Source of the DNA: an uncultured Prevotellaceae bacterium
GTDB lineage: Bacteria; Bacteroidota; Bacteroidia; Bacteroidales; Bacteroidaceae
Direction: 5' to 3'
Length of the DNA: 49,827 nucleotides
Assembly: GCA_902776665.1 (NCBI GenBank)
Contig: CACYQZ010000016.1
Location: 1 to 49,827 of the forward strand
Below, one piece after another: positions 42,331-49,389 of this stretch. Position numbers and translations under genes: made by a program. Every line of letters begins with the position of its first letter. Position 1 is the first letter of the stretch. The notes under the pieces were generated by a model. It worked only from the letters and a program-made list of their open reading frames with translations. It made no database searches and was not told the DNA's origin.

Positions 42331-43002
42331 ATGAACGAAATCCTAACCCAACGAGAATGGCTGTTGCTGCTGATTGTTGCAGCAAGTTACGTGCTACTGT
42401 TTGTGCTGACGGTGCAGAACAGCCGGCGAAAGGTGCTCGACCTGCAAGAACGACTGAATAAGGTTCGCGCGATGCAGGAGGAGCAACAGGCGCAAAGTCG
42501 GGAGGGAATCGACCAAAATCGCCAGAAAATCGCGGAGTTGGAGGCACTCATCCGAAAGTTGGGCGACGAAAATTCGGTGTTGAAGTTGGAACTGGAGGAG
42601 AAAAAGACGCGGTTGGACTACACCAACCGAATGGCCGAACTCGAGAGCGAAAAGCGTAGTCAGGCCGAGAGCGTCATCTTCGGCAGCGACATCTACGGAC
42701 ACATCCAGCGACTGCTCGACAGCGGCGACTGTATGGGCAACGACGAGTGGCGACGCTTGGAACAGGTGGTCAATTCGGTCTATACGGGCTTCACTGAGCG
42801 GCTCTACGGCCTTTATCGGATGAGCGAACAGGATTACCACGTGAGCCTTCTGGTGAAAATTCGGTTGCAACCGAAAGACATCGCCACGCTGACGGCCCAT
42901 TCGAAAGAAAGCGTGGCATCGACGCGCAGCCGACTCTATCAGAAAGTGTTCGGCGTGAAAGGCTCGTCGAAAGACTGGGACGACTTTGTGTTGGGAATGT
43001 AA
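42331..43002 (+). CDS. Membrane-anchored coiled-coil protein with a C-terminal helix-turn-helix
   Basis: A 223-residue protein. One transmembrane helix lies at residues about 10-27 (WLLLLIVAASYVLLFVLTV), followed by a long charged coiled coil (about 30-115). The C-terminal domain contains MSEQDYHVSLLVKIRLQPKDIATL, in parts, and SKESVASTRSRLYQKVFG. This C-terminal domain is the one at the end of many Bacteroidetes TPR-containing regulators (pattern LxxxDYHxCLLIKxxxxxxEIAxLL...SxSxxRxRLYxKLFG). Here the TPR and sensor parts are missing. I infer a membrane-tethered DNA-binding regulator; its target and signal are unknown. It is upstream of nfeD by 35 nt of repeat. Confidence 0.78.
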   Translation: MNEILTQREWLLLLIVAASYVLLFVLTVQNSRRKVLDLQERLNKVRAMQEEQQAQSREGIDQNRQKIAELEALIRKLGDENSVLKLELEEKKTRLDYTNRMAELESEKRSQAESVIFGSDIYGHIQRLLDSGDCMGNDEWRRLEQVVNSVYTGFTERLYGLYRMSEQDYHVSLLVKIRLQPKDIATLTAHSKESVASTRSRLYQKVFGVKGSSKDWDDFVLGM

Positions 43003-43004
43003 TA

Positions 43005-43030
43005 CAATTAACAATTAACAATTAATATTT
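43005..43030. repeat. AACAATT heptamer array
   Basis: Three AACAATT-type units between the membrane HTH gene and nfeD. Confidence 0.75.
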
Positions 43031-43037
43031 TATCATT

Positions 43038-43493
43038 ATGATCGAGTACTTATCACAACACCTTTGGCAGATGTGGGCGGTGATAGCCGTCGTCTGCCTG
43101 ATTCTGGAGCTCACGGCAGGCGATTTCTTCATCCTCTGCTTCTCCATCGGTGCCGCCTTCGCCGCCACGAGCGCGGCTTTCGGTGCCGGATTCTACGTGC
43201 AACTGGGCGTTTTCGCCGTGTTCACGTTGGTGAGTTTGTTTTTGGTGCGTCCGTTTGCGCTGCGCTACCTGCATCGCAACGACGAAAACCGAGTGAGTAA
43301 CGCCGACGCGCTTTTGGGGCGCAAGGGTCGGGTCGTGGAGCCGATTGAGGCCGACGGCTTCGGTCGCGTGCAAATCGACGGCGACGTGTGGAAGGCCGTG
43401 ACGAAAGGCGACGAGGCCATTCCCGTTGGCACAAACGTCCGCGTCATCGATCGCGAGAGCACGATTATCACCGTGGAATTAATCGACAATTGA
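43038..43493 (+). CDS. NfeD family membrane protein
   Basis: A 151-residue short-form NfeD protein. Transmembrane helices are MWAVIAVVCLILELT, FFILCFSIGAAFAATSAAFG and VQLGVFAVFTLVSLFLV. A C-terminal OB-fold domain follows (LLGRKGRVVEPIEADGFGRVQIDGDVWKA, GTNVRVIDRESTIITVELI). NfeD proteins associate with SPFH/stomatin proteins in membrane microdomains, and a stomatin-type gene lies two genes downstream. It is 3 nt before the next gene, so an operon is very likely. Confidence 0.92.
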   Translation: MIEYLSQHLWQMWAVIAVVCLILELTAGDFFILCFSIGAAFAATSAAFGAGFYVQLGVFAVFTLVSLFLVRPFALRYLHRNDENRVSNADALLGRKGRVVEPIEADGFGRVQIDGDVWKAVTKGDEAIPVGTNVRVIDRESTIITVELIDN

Positions 43494-43496
43494 CAA

Positions 43497-44015
43497 ATGG
43501 CGCGACCTGTTGAAATCAATCGGAAGAAGACCCGTCTGTTGTGGCTGGCAGTGGTGTGGATAGGTCTCACCGCTTGGCAGGTGTGGGGAAATTACGACAA
43601 TCTGATGTCGTTCACTTGGAAAGCCATCCCGAACTTGCTGTTCGCTGCCATCCCTGCTTTCAGTGGCCTCGTGGCACTCGCATTGCTGCTGCACAGCCTG
43701 TTCAAACGCGAGCCTTATCTGCTCGTCTATGACGACCACATCGAGATAGACCGCCCCATGAACAGAAACTTTTGGGTGCTGCATTTAAGCGACGTGAAAG
43801 ACCTGACTTCAGAGGGCGACGGCGACAAGAAAAAGGCCGTATTCGAGTTGCAGCCGTTCCAGAAAAAGAGCGATTTGCCAAAGCGCAAGGTGTTCCAAAA
43901 TGCCAATTACACCATCAAACTTGGAGCACTCGACAGGACTTCCGACGAGGCTTACGACCTGATTCTCGACAGATTTCTTGCCTACAAAAAAAAGAAACAA
44001 CCATTCAACAATTAA
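43497..44015 (+). CDS. Hypothetical membrane protein, possible PH-like domain
   Basis: A 172-residue protein with two hydrophobic segments (LLWLAVVWIGLTAWQVWG and LFAAIPAFSGLVALALLLHSLF). A soluble C-terminal region begins YLLVYDDHIEIDRPM and continues FWVLHLSDVKDLTS, a strand pattern that resembles bacterial PH-like domains found next to membrane helices. It sits between nfeD and the SPFH gene, 3 nt after nfeD, which suggests a third component of that membrane complex. I recognise no named family; the PH resemblance is by eye. Confidence 0.7.
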   Translation: MARPVEINRKKTRLLWLAVVWIGLTAWQVWGNYDNLMSFTWKAIPNLLFAAIPAFSGLVALALLLHSLFKREPYLLVYDDHIEIDRPMNRNFWVLHLSDVKDLTSEGDGDKKKAVFELQPFQKKSDLPKRKVFQNANYTIKLGALDRTSDEAYDLILDRFLAYKKKKQPFNN

Positions 44016-44045
44016 CAATTATCAATTAACAATTTAAAATTCAAC
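44007..44045. repeat. AACAATT heptamer array before the SPFH gene
   Basis: AACAATT/ATCAATT units that start within the last codons of the preceding gene (FNN) and fill the gap to the SPFH start. Confidence 0.75.
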
Positions 44046-44049
44046 AACT

Positions 44050-45003
44050 ATGGACATTATGAGTTATGTACTGATTGCCATCGCAATTTTGGTAATTATT
44101 TTCGTGAAGATGGCGCTTGTCATCATTCCGCAGAGTGAAACAAAGATTATCGAGCGTCTTGGCCGCTACTACGCCACGCTGAACCCCGGTATCAACGTGA
44201 TTATCCCCTTCATCGACCGCGCCAAGCAGATTGTCGTGCTCCAGCGCGGACGCTACGTTTACAGCGACACCATCGACCTGCGCGAACAAGTCTATGACTT
44301 CGACCGCCAGAACGTGATTACGAAGGATAACATCCAGATGGAAATCAACGCCCTGCTGTATTTCCAGATTGTCGATCCGTTCAAGGCCGTCTATGAGATT
44401 TCAAATCTGCCCAACGCCATCGAAAAACTGACACAGACAACCCTGCGTAACATCATCGGTGAACTCGAACTCGACCAGACGCTGACCTCGCGCGACACGA
44501 TTAACACGAAACTGCGTGCCGTGCTCGACGACGCCACCGACAAGTGGGGTGTGAAGGTGAACCGCGTCGAATTGCAGGATATTATTCCGCCGTCGTCGGT
44601 GCTCAACGCGATGGAGAAGCAGATGCAGGCCGAGCGTAACAAACGTGCCGCCATTCTGACGTCGGAAGGTGACAAGCAGTCGCAGATTCTGCAATCCGAA
44701 GGTGAAAAAGCTGCTACCATCAACCGCGCAGAAGCCGCCAAGCAACAGGAAATCCTGCGTGCCGAGGGTGAGGCACAGGCTCGCATCCGCAAGGCCGAGG
44801 CCGAGGCAAAGGCCATCGAACTCGTCACCGAGGCTGTCGGTCAATCGACCAATCCTGCCAACTACCTCATCGCACAGAAGTACATCTCGATGATGGAAGA
44901 ACTCGCCCACAACGACCAGACGAAGACCGTCTATCTGCCCTTCGAGGCCACGGGCGTGCTCGGCTCCATCGGAGGCATCAAGGAAATGTTCAAAAACGGA
45001 TAA
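44050..45003 (+). CDS. qmcA: SPFH/band 7 (stomatin-like, QmcA type) protein
   Basis: A 317-residue membrane scaffold protein. The N-terminal helix is YVLIAIAILVIIFVKMALVI, then the band 7 domain starts IPQSETKIIERLGRYYATLNPGINVIIPF. It contains VDPFKAVYEISNLPNAIEKLTQTTLR and the stomatin signature ELELDQTLTSRDTINTKLR with WGVKVNRVELQDIIPP. A long alpha-helical Ala/Glu coiled coil follows (AERNKRAAILTSEGDKQSQ...). Members form oligomers that organise membranes or regulate proteases. With NfeD upstream this is the classical bacterial NfeD-stomatin pair. Confidence 0.92.
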   Translation: MDIMSYVLIAIAILVIIFVKMALVIIPQSETKIIERLGRYYATLNPGINVIIPFIDRAKQIVVLQRGRYVYSDTIDLREQVYDFDRQNVITKDNIQMEINALLYFQIVDPFKAVYEISNLPNAIEKLTQTTLRNIIGELELDQTLTSRDTINTKLRAVLDDATDKWGVKVNRVELQDIIPPSSVLNAMEKQMQAERNKRAAILTSEGDKQSQILQSEGEKAATINRAEAAKQQEILRAEGEAQARIRKAEAEAKAIELVTEAVGQSTNPANYLIAQKYISMMEELAHNDQTKTVYLPFEATGVLGSIGGIKEMFKNG

Positions 45004-45005
45004 CT

Positions 45006-45479
45006 ATGAAAAAATTATCAATCGCGAAATGGAGTATGCTGGCTGCCGTCAGCATACTCTTTATGGCTTGTTCCGAAAACTATTCGCGTGGTGAAAAAGT
45101 CGGTACAGTCATCGAGTTTGCCGAATCGGGACTCATCTGGAATTCTTGGGACGGAAGGTTGAATCTTACACAAACTGGTATGAACACCGCTGGTGAGCCA
45201 TTCACCTTTTCGCTTGATAACGACCGAACCGACCAACAACATCTTGTTGATTTACTCTATCAAGCACAGATTGAAGGTTGGAAAATCAAGGTAAAATATC
45301 ACAAGGTGATGGGATGGAACTGGTTTGGAAATCGAGGACGTTCTGATTATTTTGTCGATGATGTGACCATTCTTGACAAAGACTTTGCCAACCCTTTGAA
45401 AAATATGAAAGGCGAAATGAAAGGTCAGATTGTTGATACGATTTTCGTGGTTATCGACAAGTCGCAACTGAAGAAATAG
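45006..45479 (+). CDS. Hypothetical lipoprotein downstream of the SPFH gene
   Basis: A 157-residue protein with a lipobox (LAAVSILFMACS, Cys at about 22), so it is probably attached to a membrane facing the periplasm. The mature part is strand-rich: SRGEKVGTVIEFAESGLIWNSWDGRLNL, in parts, and WKIKVKYHKVMGWNWFGNRGRSDYFVDDV. This SRGxRVGxV...GELxL pattern recurs in Bacteroidetes proteins of unknown function. It starts 2 nt after the SPFH stop and is the last gene of the nfeD operon. Confidence 0.75.
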   Translation: MKKLSIAKWSMLAAVSILFMACSENYSRGEKVGTVIEFAESGLIWNSWDGRLNLTQTGMNTAGEPFTFSLDNDRTDQQHLVDLLYQAQIEGWKIKVKYHKVMGWNWFGNRGRSDYFVDDVTILDKDFANPLKNMKGEMKGQIVDTIFVVIDKSQLKK

Positions 45480-45578
45480 CCACTATTCTATCAGAATTTT
45501 CGGTATTTTTCTTATCATTGATTGACTGCAAAGGCTATCATTTTTCGCAAAACATTTGTCACTATCGGACATTTTTTC

Positions 45579-45586
45579 TATTTTTG
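45579..45586 (+). promoter_or_regulatory. -7 box for the wecB-like gene
   Basis: TATTTTTG, 23 nt before the chosen start at 45610. It argues against the longer frame from 45556. Confidence 0.7.
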
Positions 45587-45609
45587 CACCGTCAAAAAAA
45601 CAACATCCT

Positions 45610-46713
45610 ATGAATATTTGTATCGTAGCGGGCGCTCGCCCGAACTTCATCAAGGTGGCGCCAGTGATTCGGGCGATTGAAAACGCTCGTGCGCATGGTC
45701 GCGACATCGGCTACACCCTTGTCTATACGGGTGCGGAAGACGACCCGACACTCGAACCCTCGCTGTTCGAAGACCTGCAAATCGCACCGCCGCAGGTGTT
45801 TCTCGGCGTGACTTGCGAAAATCTCAACGAACTCACGGGACAGGTGATGTCGGCCTTCGAGCGTTATCTGCAGTCGAATCCGACCAACGTGGTGATTGTC
45901 GTCGATGACCTTGCCTCGACGATGGCGGCGGCGATTGTCACAAAGAAACAGGGCATCAAACTGGCGCATATCGTGGCCGGAACACGCTCGTTCGACATCA
46001 AAATGCCGAAGGAAATCAATCGCCTCGTCATCGACGGCCTGTCCGACCTGCTTTTCACCGCCGGAATGGGCGCAAACTCGAATGCCACACGCGAAGGTGC
46101 CGAACTCTCGAAGATCTACACCGTCGGCAATATCCTGATGGACACGCTGCGCTTCAATCGCAATCGACTGAAAGCCCCGTCGGGGCTTGAACTTCAGGCA
46201 GGCAACTACCTTGTTTTCACGCTCAATCGCAAGGCGTTGCTGGCCGACCGCGAAAACCTCCGTCGAATGATTGAGGCGATGATTGAAAATGCCGGTGGAA
46301 TGCCGATTATCGCGCCGTTGCGCGGAAAAGCGAAGGAAATCGTCAGCGAAATCATCGAAAATTCAACATCGGCGCAGCCGACCATTCAAAATTCAACATT
46401 CAACATTCAAAATTCCCTCAGTTACCTCGAATTTGGCTGGCTCACCGCCAACGCCCGCGGCATCATCACCGACTCCGGCAACGTCGCCGAGGAAGCCACT
46501 TTCAACGGTGTGCCGTGCATCACACTCAACAGCTACACCGAGCACATCGAAACGGTGAAAATCGGCACGAATGAACTCGTTGGCGAGGATGCCGCCCTGC
46601 TCGGCGAAATGACGGCGAAAATGGTGCGTGGCGAATGGAAGGACAGCGCTCTACCCGACCGCTGGGACGGTCGCACAGCAGAGCGCATCGTTCAGATTTT
46701 GATGGAAATTTGA
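45610..46713 (+). CDS. UDP-GlcNAc 2-epimerase-like protein (divergent WecB)
   Basis: A 367-residue member of the UDP-GlcNAc 2-epimerase superfamily (GT-B fold): MNICIVAGARPNFIKVAPVI at the start, YTGAEDDPTLEPSLFEDLQI, VVDDLASTMAAAIV, HIVAGTRSFDIKMPKEINRL, VGNILMDTLRFN, and DSGNVAEEATFNGVPCITL. In classical WecB the HVEAGLR segment carries a catalytic Glu; here it reads HIVAGTR, with Val in that place. The Asp of the preceding segment and the Glu of PKEINR remain. Altered chemistry or a non-epimerase role is possible, so I give no symbol. Residues about 250-270 hold a repeat-encoded insert (heptamers in frame). A strong terminator follows. Confidence 0.85.
   Translation: MNICIVAGARPNFIKVAPVIRAIENARAHGRDIGYTLVYTGAEDDPTLEPSLFEDLQIAPPQVFLGVTCENLNELTGQVMSAFERYLQSNPTNVVIVVDDLASTMAAAIVTKKQGIKLAHIVAGTRSFDIKMPKEINRLVIDGLSDLLFTAGMGANSNATREGAELSKIYTVGNILMDTLRFNRNRLKAPSGLELQAGNYLVFTLNRKALLADRENLRRMIEAMIENAGGMPIIAPLRGKAKEIVSEIIENSTSAQPTIQNSTFNIQNSLSYLEFGWLTANARGIITDSGNVAEEATFNGVPCITLNSYTEHIETVKIGTNELVGEDAALLGEMTAKMVRGEWKDSALPDRWDGRTAERIVQILMEI
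46357..46416. repeat. In-frame CAACATT heptamers in the wecB-like gene
   Basis: Units CAACATC, CAAAATT, CAACATT, CAACATT, CAAAATT, encoding an Asn/Ser/Gln-rich loop before LSYLEFGWL. Confidence 0.8.
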
Positions 46714-46724
46714 GGGTCTTCCCT

Positions 46725-46766
46725 GCAAAAAAATGCGAATCTCTTGCAAAGGTTCGCATTTTTTTG
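46725..46766 (+). terminator. Terminator of the wecB-like gene
   Basis: AAAAAAATGCGAA pairs with TTCGCATTTTTTT around a loop containing GCAAAGG, followed at once by the next promoter. Confidence 0.88.
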
Positions 46767-46774
46767 TACCTTTG
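46767..46774 (+). promoter_or_regulatory. -7 box for the thiamine transport operon
   Basis: TACCTTTG immediately after the terminator T-run, about 25 nt before the TPP riboswitch. Confidence 0.75.
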
Positions 46775-46799
46775 CCCCCGATTCGCAGAATGCGGATTA

Positions 46800-46898
46800 A
46801 GGGGTGCTGATTTTTTCAGACATGAGAATCGGCTGAGATGATACCCTCTGACCTGAACAGGGTAATGCCTGCGTAGGAAACTGGACTTCTTCTGCCCC
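46800..46898 (+). ncRNA. TPP riboswitch (THI element)
   Basis: The conserved core is readable: GGGGTGC at the 5' end, GGCTGAGATGATACCCTC, then GACCTGAACAGGGTAATGCC and TGCGTAGGAA, closing with CTGCCCC, which pairs with the 5' GGGGTG. This is the thiamine-pyrophosphate sensor. It lies 28 nt before the TonB receptor start, so translational control is likely: TPP binding would hide the start region. No separate terminator hairpin is seen between riboswitch and gene. Confidence 0.97.
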
Positions 46899-46926
46899 TT
46901 ATTGCGTAAAATAAGGAGTAAAAACA

Positions 46927-49377
46927 ATGAAAAAACAGGTATTTTTAATGGCTTTGACGGCGATTTCCTTGCAGATTTCGGCCTCGAACCTTCGTGTCGT
47001 TTCGGAAACAGACACGACCGCCGTCGAAGAGTTGCACGAGGTGGTTGTGCAGGGTGTTCGGGCACAGAAAAACGCGCCCTACGCCGTGGCGAACATCCAG
47101 AAAAAGGAGTTGCAAGCGTTCTCGACAACGGGACGCGAACTGCCGATGCTCTTCTCACAGACTCCGGGCGTGCTGGCGTGGAGCGAGAACGGACTCGGCA
47201 CGGGCACGACTTATCTGCGCATTCGCGGTGCAGGCGATTCGCGCATCAACGTGACGCTCGACGGCGTTCCGCTCAATTCACCCGAAGACCAATGCGTTTT
47301 CTGGGCGAATATGAACAGTTATGCGTCGTTGCTCGGTTCGGTGCAGATTCAGCGTGGCGTGGGCGCCTCGACGAATGGCGACGGAGCCTTCGGCGGAACG
47401 GTGGCACTGGCCTCGAAATCGCCTGACACAAAACCGTCGGCAGAACTGACGGCGAGCGTAGGCTCGTACAACACCTACCACGTCGGCGCTTCGTTTTCAA
47501 CGGGAATTCTCTGGAACCATTGGCTGCTCGACGGTGCCTATCACGAAACCAACACCGACGGCTACATCCACGGCACGGGCGGGCGGTCGGGCTCGTATTA
47601 CGCCTCGCTGCGCTACATCGCCGATAATTTTACCCTCGCCTACAAGAATTTCGGCAATTTCGAGACGACTGGACAGGCGTGGAACGGCGTGACTGCGGGC
47701 GACAATGAACTTTCGCTGATGGATGGAACGTATGGCGAAAAAACGGGCATCAAAACCTACAAAGATATGTACGACCGAGGTCTCGGCAAGTATAATTCGC
47801 TCTTCGAAAGGCTCAAATACGACAAAAACGGCGATTTTGCCCGCGACGAAAACGGCAACTACCTCACCGAGCGCTATTCCCTCACGAATCACCTCTTGCC
47901 TCCCACCAACTATTATTGGGACAGAACCACCGACCATTTCTGGCAGAGCCACAACATTCTGACGGCTGCGTGGACCATCCATCCGCATTGGACGACCACC
48001 GCATCGCTGCACTACACGCACGGCTACGGCTATTACAACGAGTTCCGATACAACAACAAACTCTCGAAATTCGGCCTGCCGACCCTCACCGTCGATGATG
48101 AAAAAGTCAAACGCAGCGATCTCGTGCGAAAAAAAGGGCTCAAACAAGACACTTACGGCCTCGTCTGGAATGCGAACTACAAAAATCGCAACTGGGACAT
48201 CATCGGCGGCCTTTCGCTTCAGAATTTCACGGGCAACCACTTCGGCTACCTCACCTACGCGTCGAATCCGTTCGTCAGACAGCATCTCATCTGGCTTACC
48301 TATCCCGAAATCAATGGCGCGGCAGAACTTGAACCGAACTACAAATATTACGATTCCGATGCCCGAAAATTCGACGGGAACGCCTATCTGAAGGCTGCCT
48401 ATCGCCTCACGCCGCAGTGGGAAATCTTTGCTGATGTGCAATATCGCCACGTCTCATACAAAACTGACGGCTACAACGACAAATTCATCGACAACGGCGA
48501 CGGAACCTATTCGAAACACTACCTCGACATCAACGAAAAATACCATTTTTTCAACCCGAAGGCTGGATTTGCGTGGCACAACAACGGCCATCGCGTCTAT
48601 GGCTCGGTGGCGATGAGCCATCGCGAGCCCGAGCGCAATAATTTCACGGACAACGGTCACTACCCTGCACCGAAGGCCGAACGCGTCACCGACTACGAAC
48701 TGGGCTATCAGTTCACCGCGACGAAGTGGCACGTCGGCGCGAATGCCTATTGGATGGACTACACCGACCAATTCGTGCAGACGGGACAGGTGAGCGACAT
48801 CGGCGAATCGATGACGACGAACATCAAGTCGAGTTATCGCCTCGGCCTCGAACTGACGGCATCGTGGATGGCGACAAATTGGCTCACCGTTGAGGGAAAT
48901 GCTGCACTGAGCGCGAATAAAATCAAGGATTTCGACGAGTTTGTCGAAGACTGGGATTTGGGAGTGCGCCAGTTCCACTACGACCATTCCACGCTCGCCT
49001 TCTCGCCCTCGACCATTCTCAACGGCTTCCTACACTTCCACCACCGCTATTTTCAGGCCACTTGGCACACGAATTTCGTCAGTCGGCAGTATCTCGACAA
49101 CACCGAGAACCACGACCGTTCGCTGCCTGCGTTTTCGCGGTCTGACCTCAATTTAACCTACACGATTCCCGTCAAAAACGATGGTTGGGGCATTCGGAGT
49201 ATGGTGTTCGGCTTGAATTTCGGCAACATTTTCAACGCCCACTACGCCGCCAGCGGATGGGTCTATTCCGCCATTGCCGAGAGTTACGGCCACACGCCCG
49301 ACAATCGCTATTATCAAATCGGTTTCATCCCGATGAGCGGTTTTACTGCGATGGGAAGTCTCACGCTTAAATTTTAG
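46927..49377 (+). CDS. TonB-dependent receptor, thiamine uptake (riboswitch-controlled)
   Basis: An 816-residue outer-membrane transporter. A signal peptide (MKKQVFLMALTAISLQISAS) is followed by the TonB box EELHEVVVQGVRAQKN. The plug domain contains LPMLFSQTPGVLAWSENG, TYLRIRGAGDSRINVTLDGVPLN and GVGASTNGDGAFGGTVAL, and a 22-strand barrel ends FTAMGSLTLKF. It lacks the N-terminal carboxypeptidase-like domain of SusC, so it belongs to the vitamin/siderophore type. Its place after a TPP riboswitch and before a PnuC-like gene points to thiamine or a thiamine precursor as substrate. This locus type is known in Bacteroidetes. Confidence 0.93.
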   Translation: MKKQVFLMALTAISLQISASNLRVVSETDTTAVEELHEVVVQGVRAQKNAPYAVANIQKKELQAFSTTGRELPMLFSQTPGVLAWSENGLGTGTTYLRIRGAGDSRINVTLDGVPLNSPEDQCVFWANMNSYASLLGSVQIQRGVGASTNGDGAFGGTVALASKSPDTKPSAELTASVGSYNTYHVGASFSTGILWNHWLLDGAYHETNTDGYIHGTGGRSGSYYASLRYIADNFTLAYKNFGNFETTGQAWNGVTAGDNELSLMDGTYGEKTGIKTYKDMYDRGLGKYNSLFERLKYDKNGDFARDENGNYLTERYSLTNHLLPPTNYYWDRTTDHFWQSHNILTAAWTIHPHWTTTASLHYTHGYGYYNEFRYNNKLSKFGLPTLTVDDEKVKRSDLVRKKGLKQDTYGLVWNANYKNRNWDIIGGLSLQNFTGNHFGYLTYASNPFVRQHLIWLTYPEINGAAELEPNYKYYDSDARKFDGNAYLKAAYRLTPQWEIFADVQYRHVSYKTDGYNDKFIDNGDGTYSKHYLDINEKYHFFNPKAGFAWHNNGHRVYGSVAMSHREPERNNFTDNGHYPAPKAERVTDYELGYQFTATKWHVGANAYWMDYTDQFVQTGQVSDIGESMTTNIKSSYRLGLELTASWMATNWLTVEGNAALSANKIKDFDEFVEDWDLGVRQFHYDHSTLAFSPSTILNGFLHFHHRYFQATWHTNFVSRQYLDNTENHDRSLPAFSRSDLNLTYTIPVKNDGWGIRSMVFGLNFGNIFNAHYAASGWVYSAIAESYGHTPDNRYYQIGFIPMSGFTAMGSLTLKF

Positions 49378-49389
49378 GCCTCACCAACT

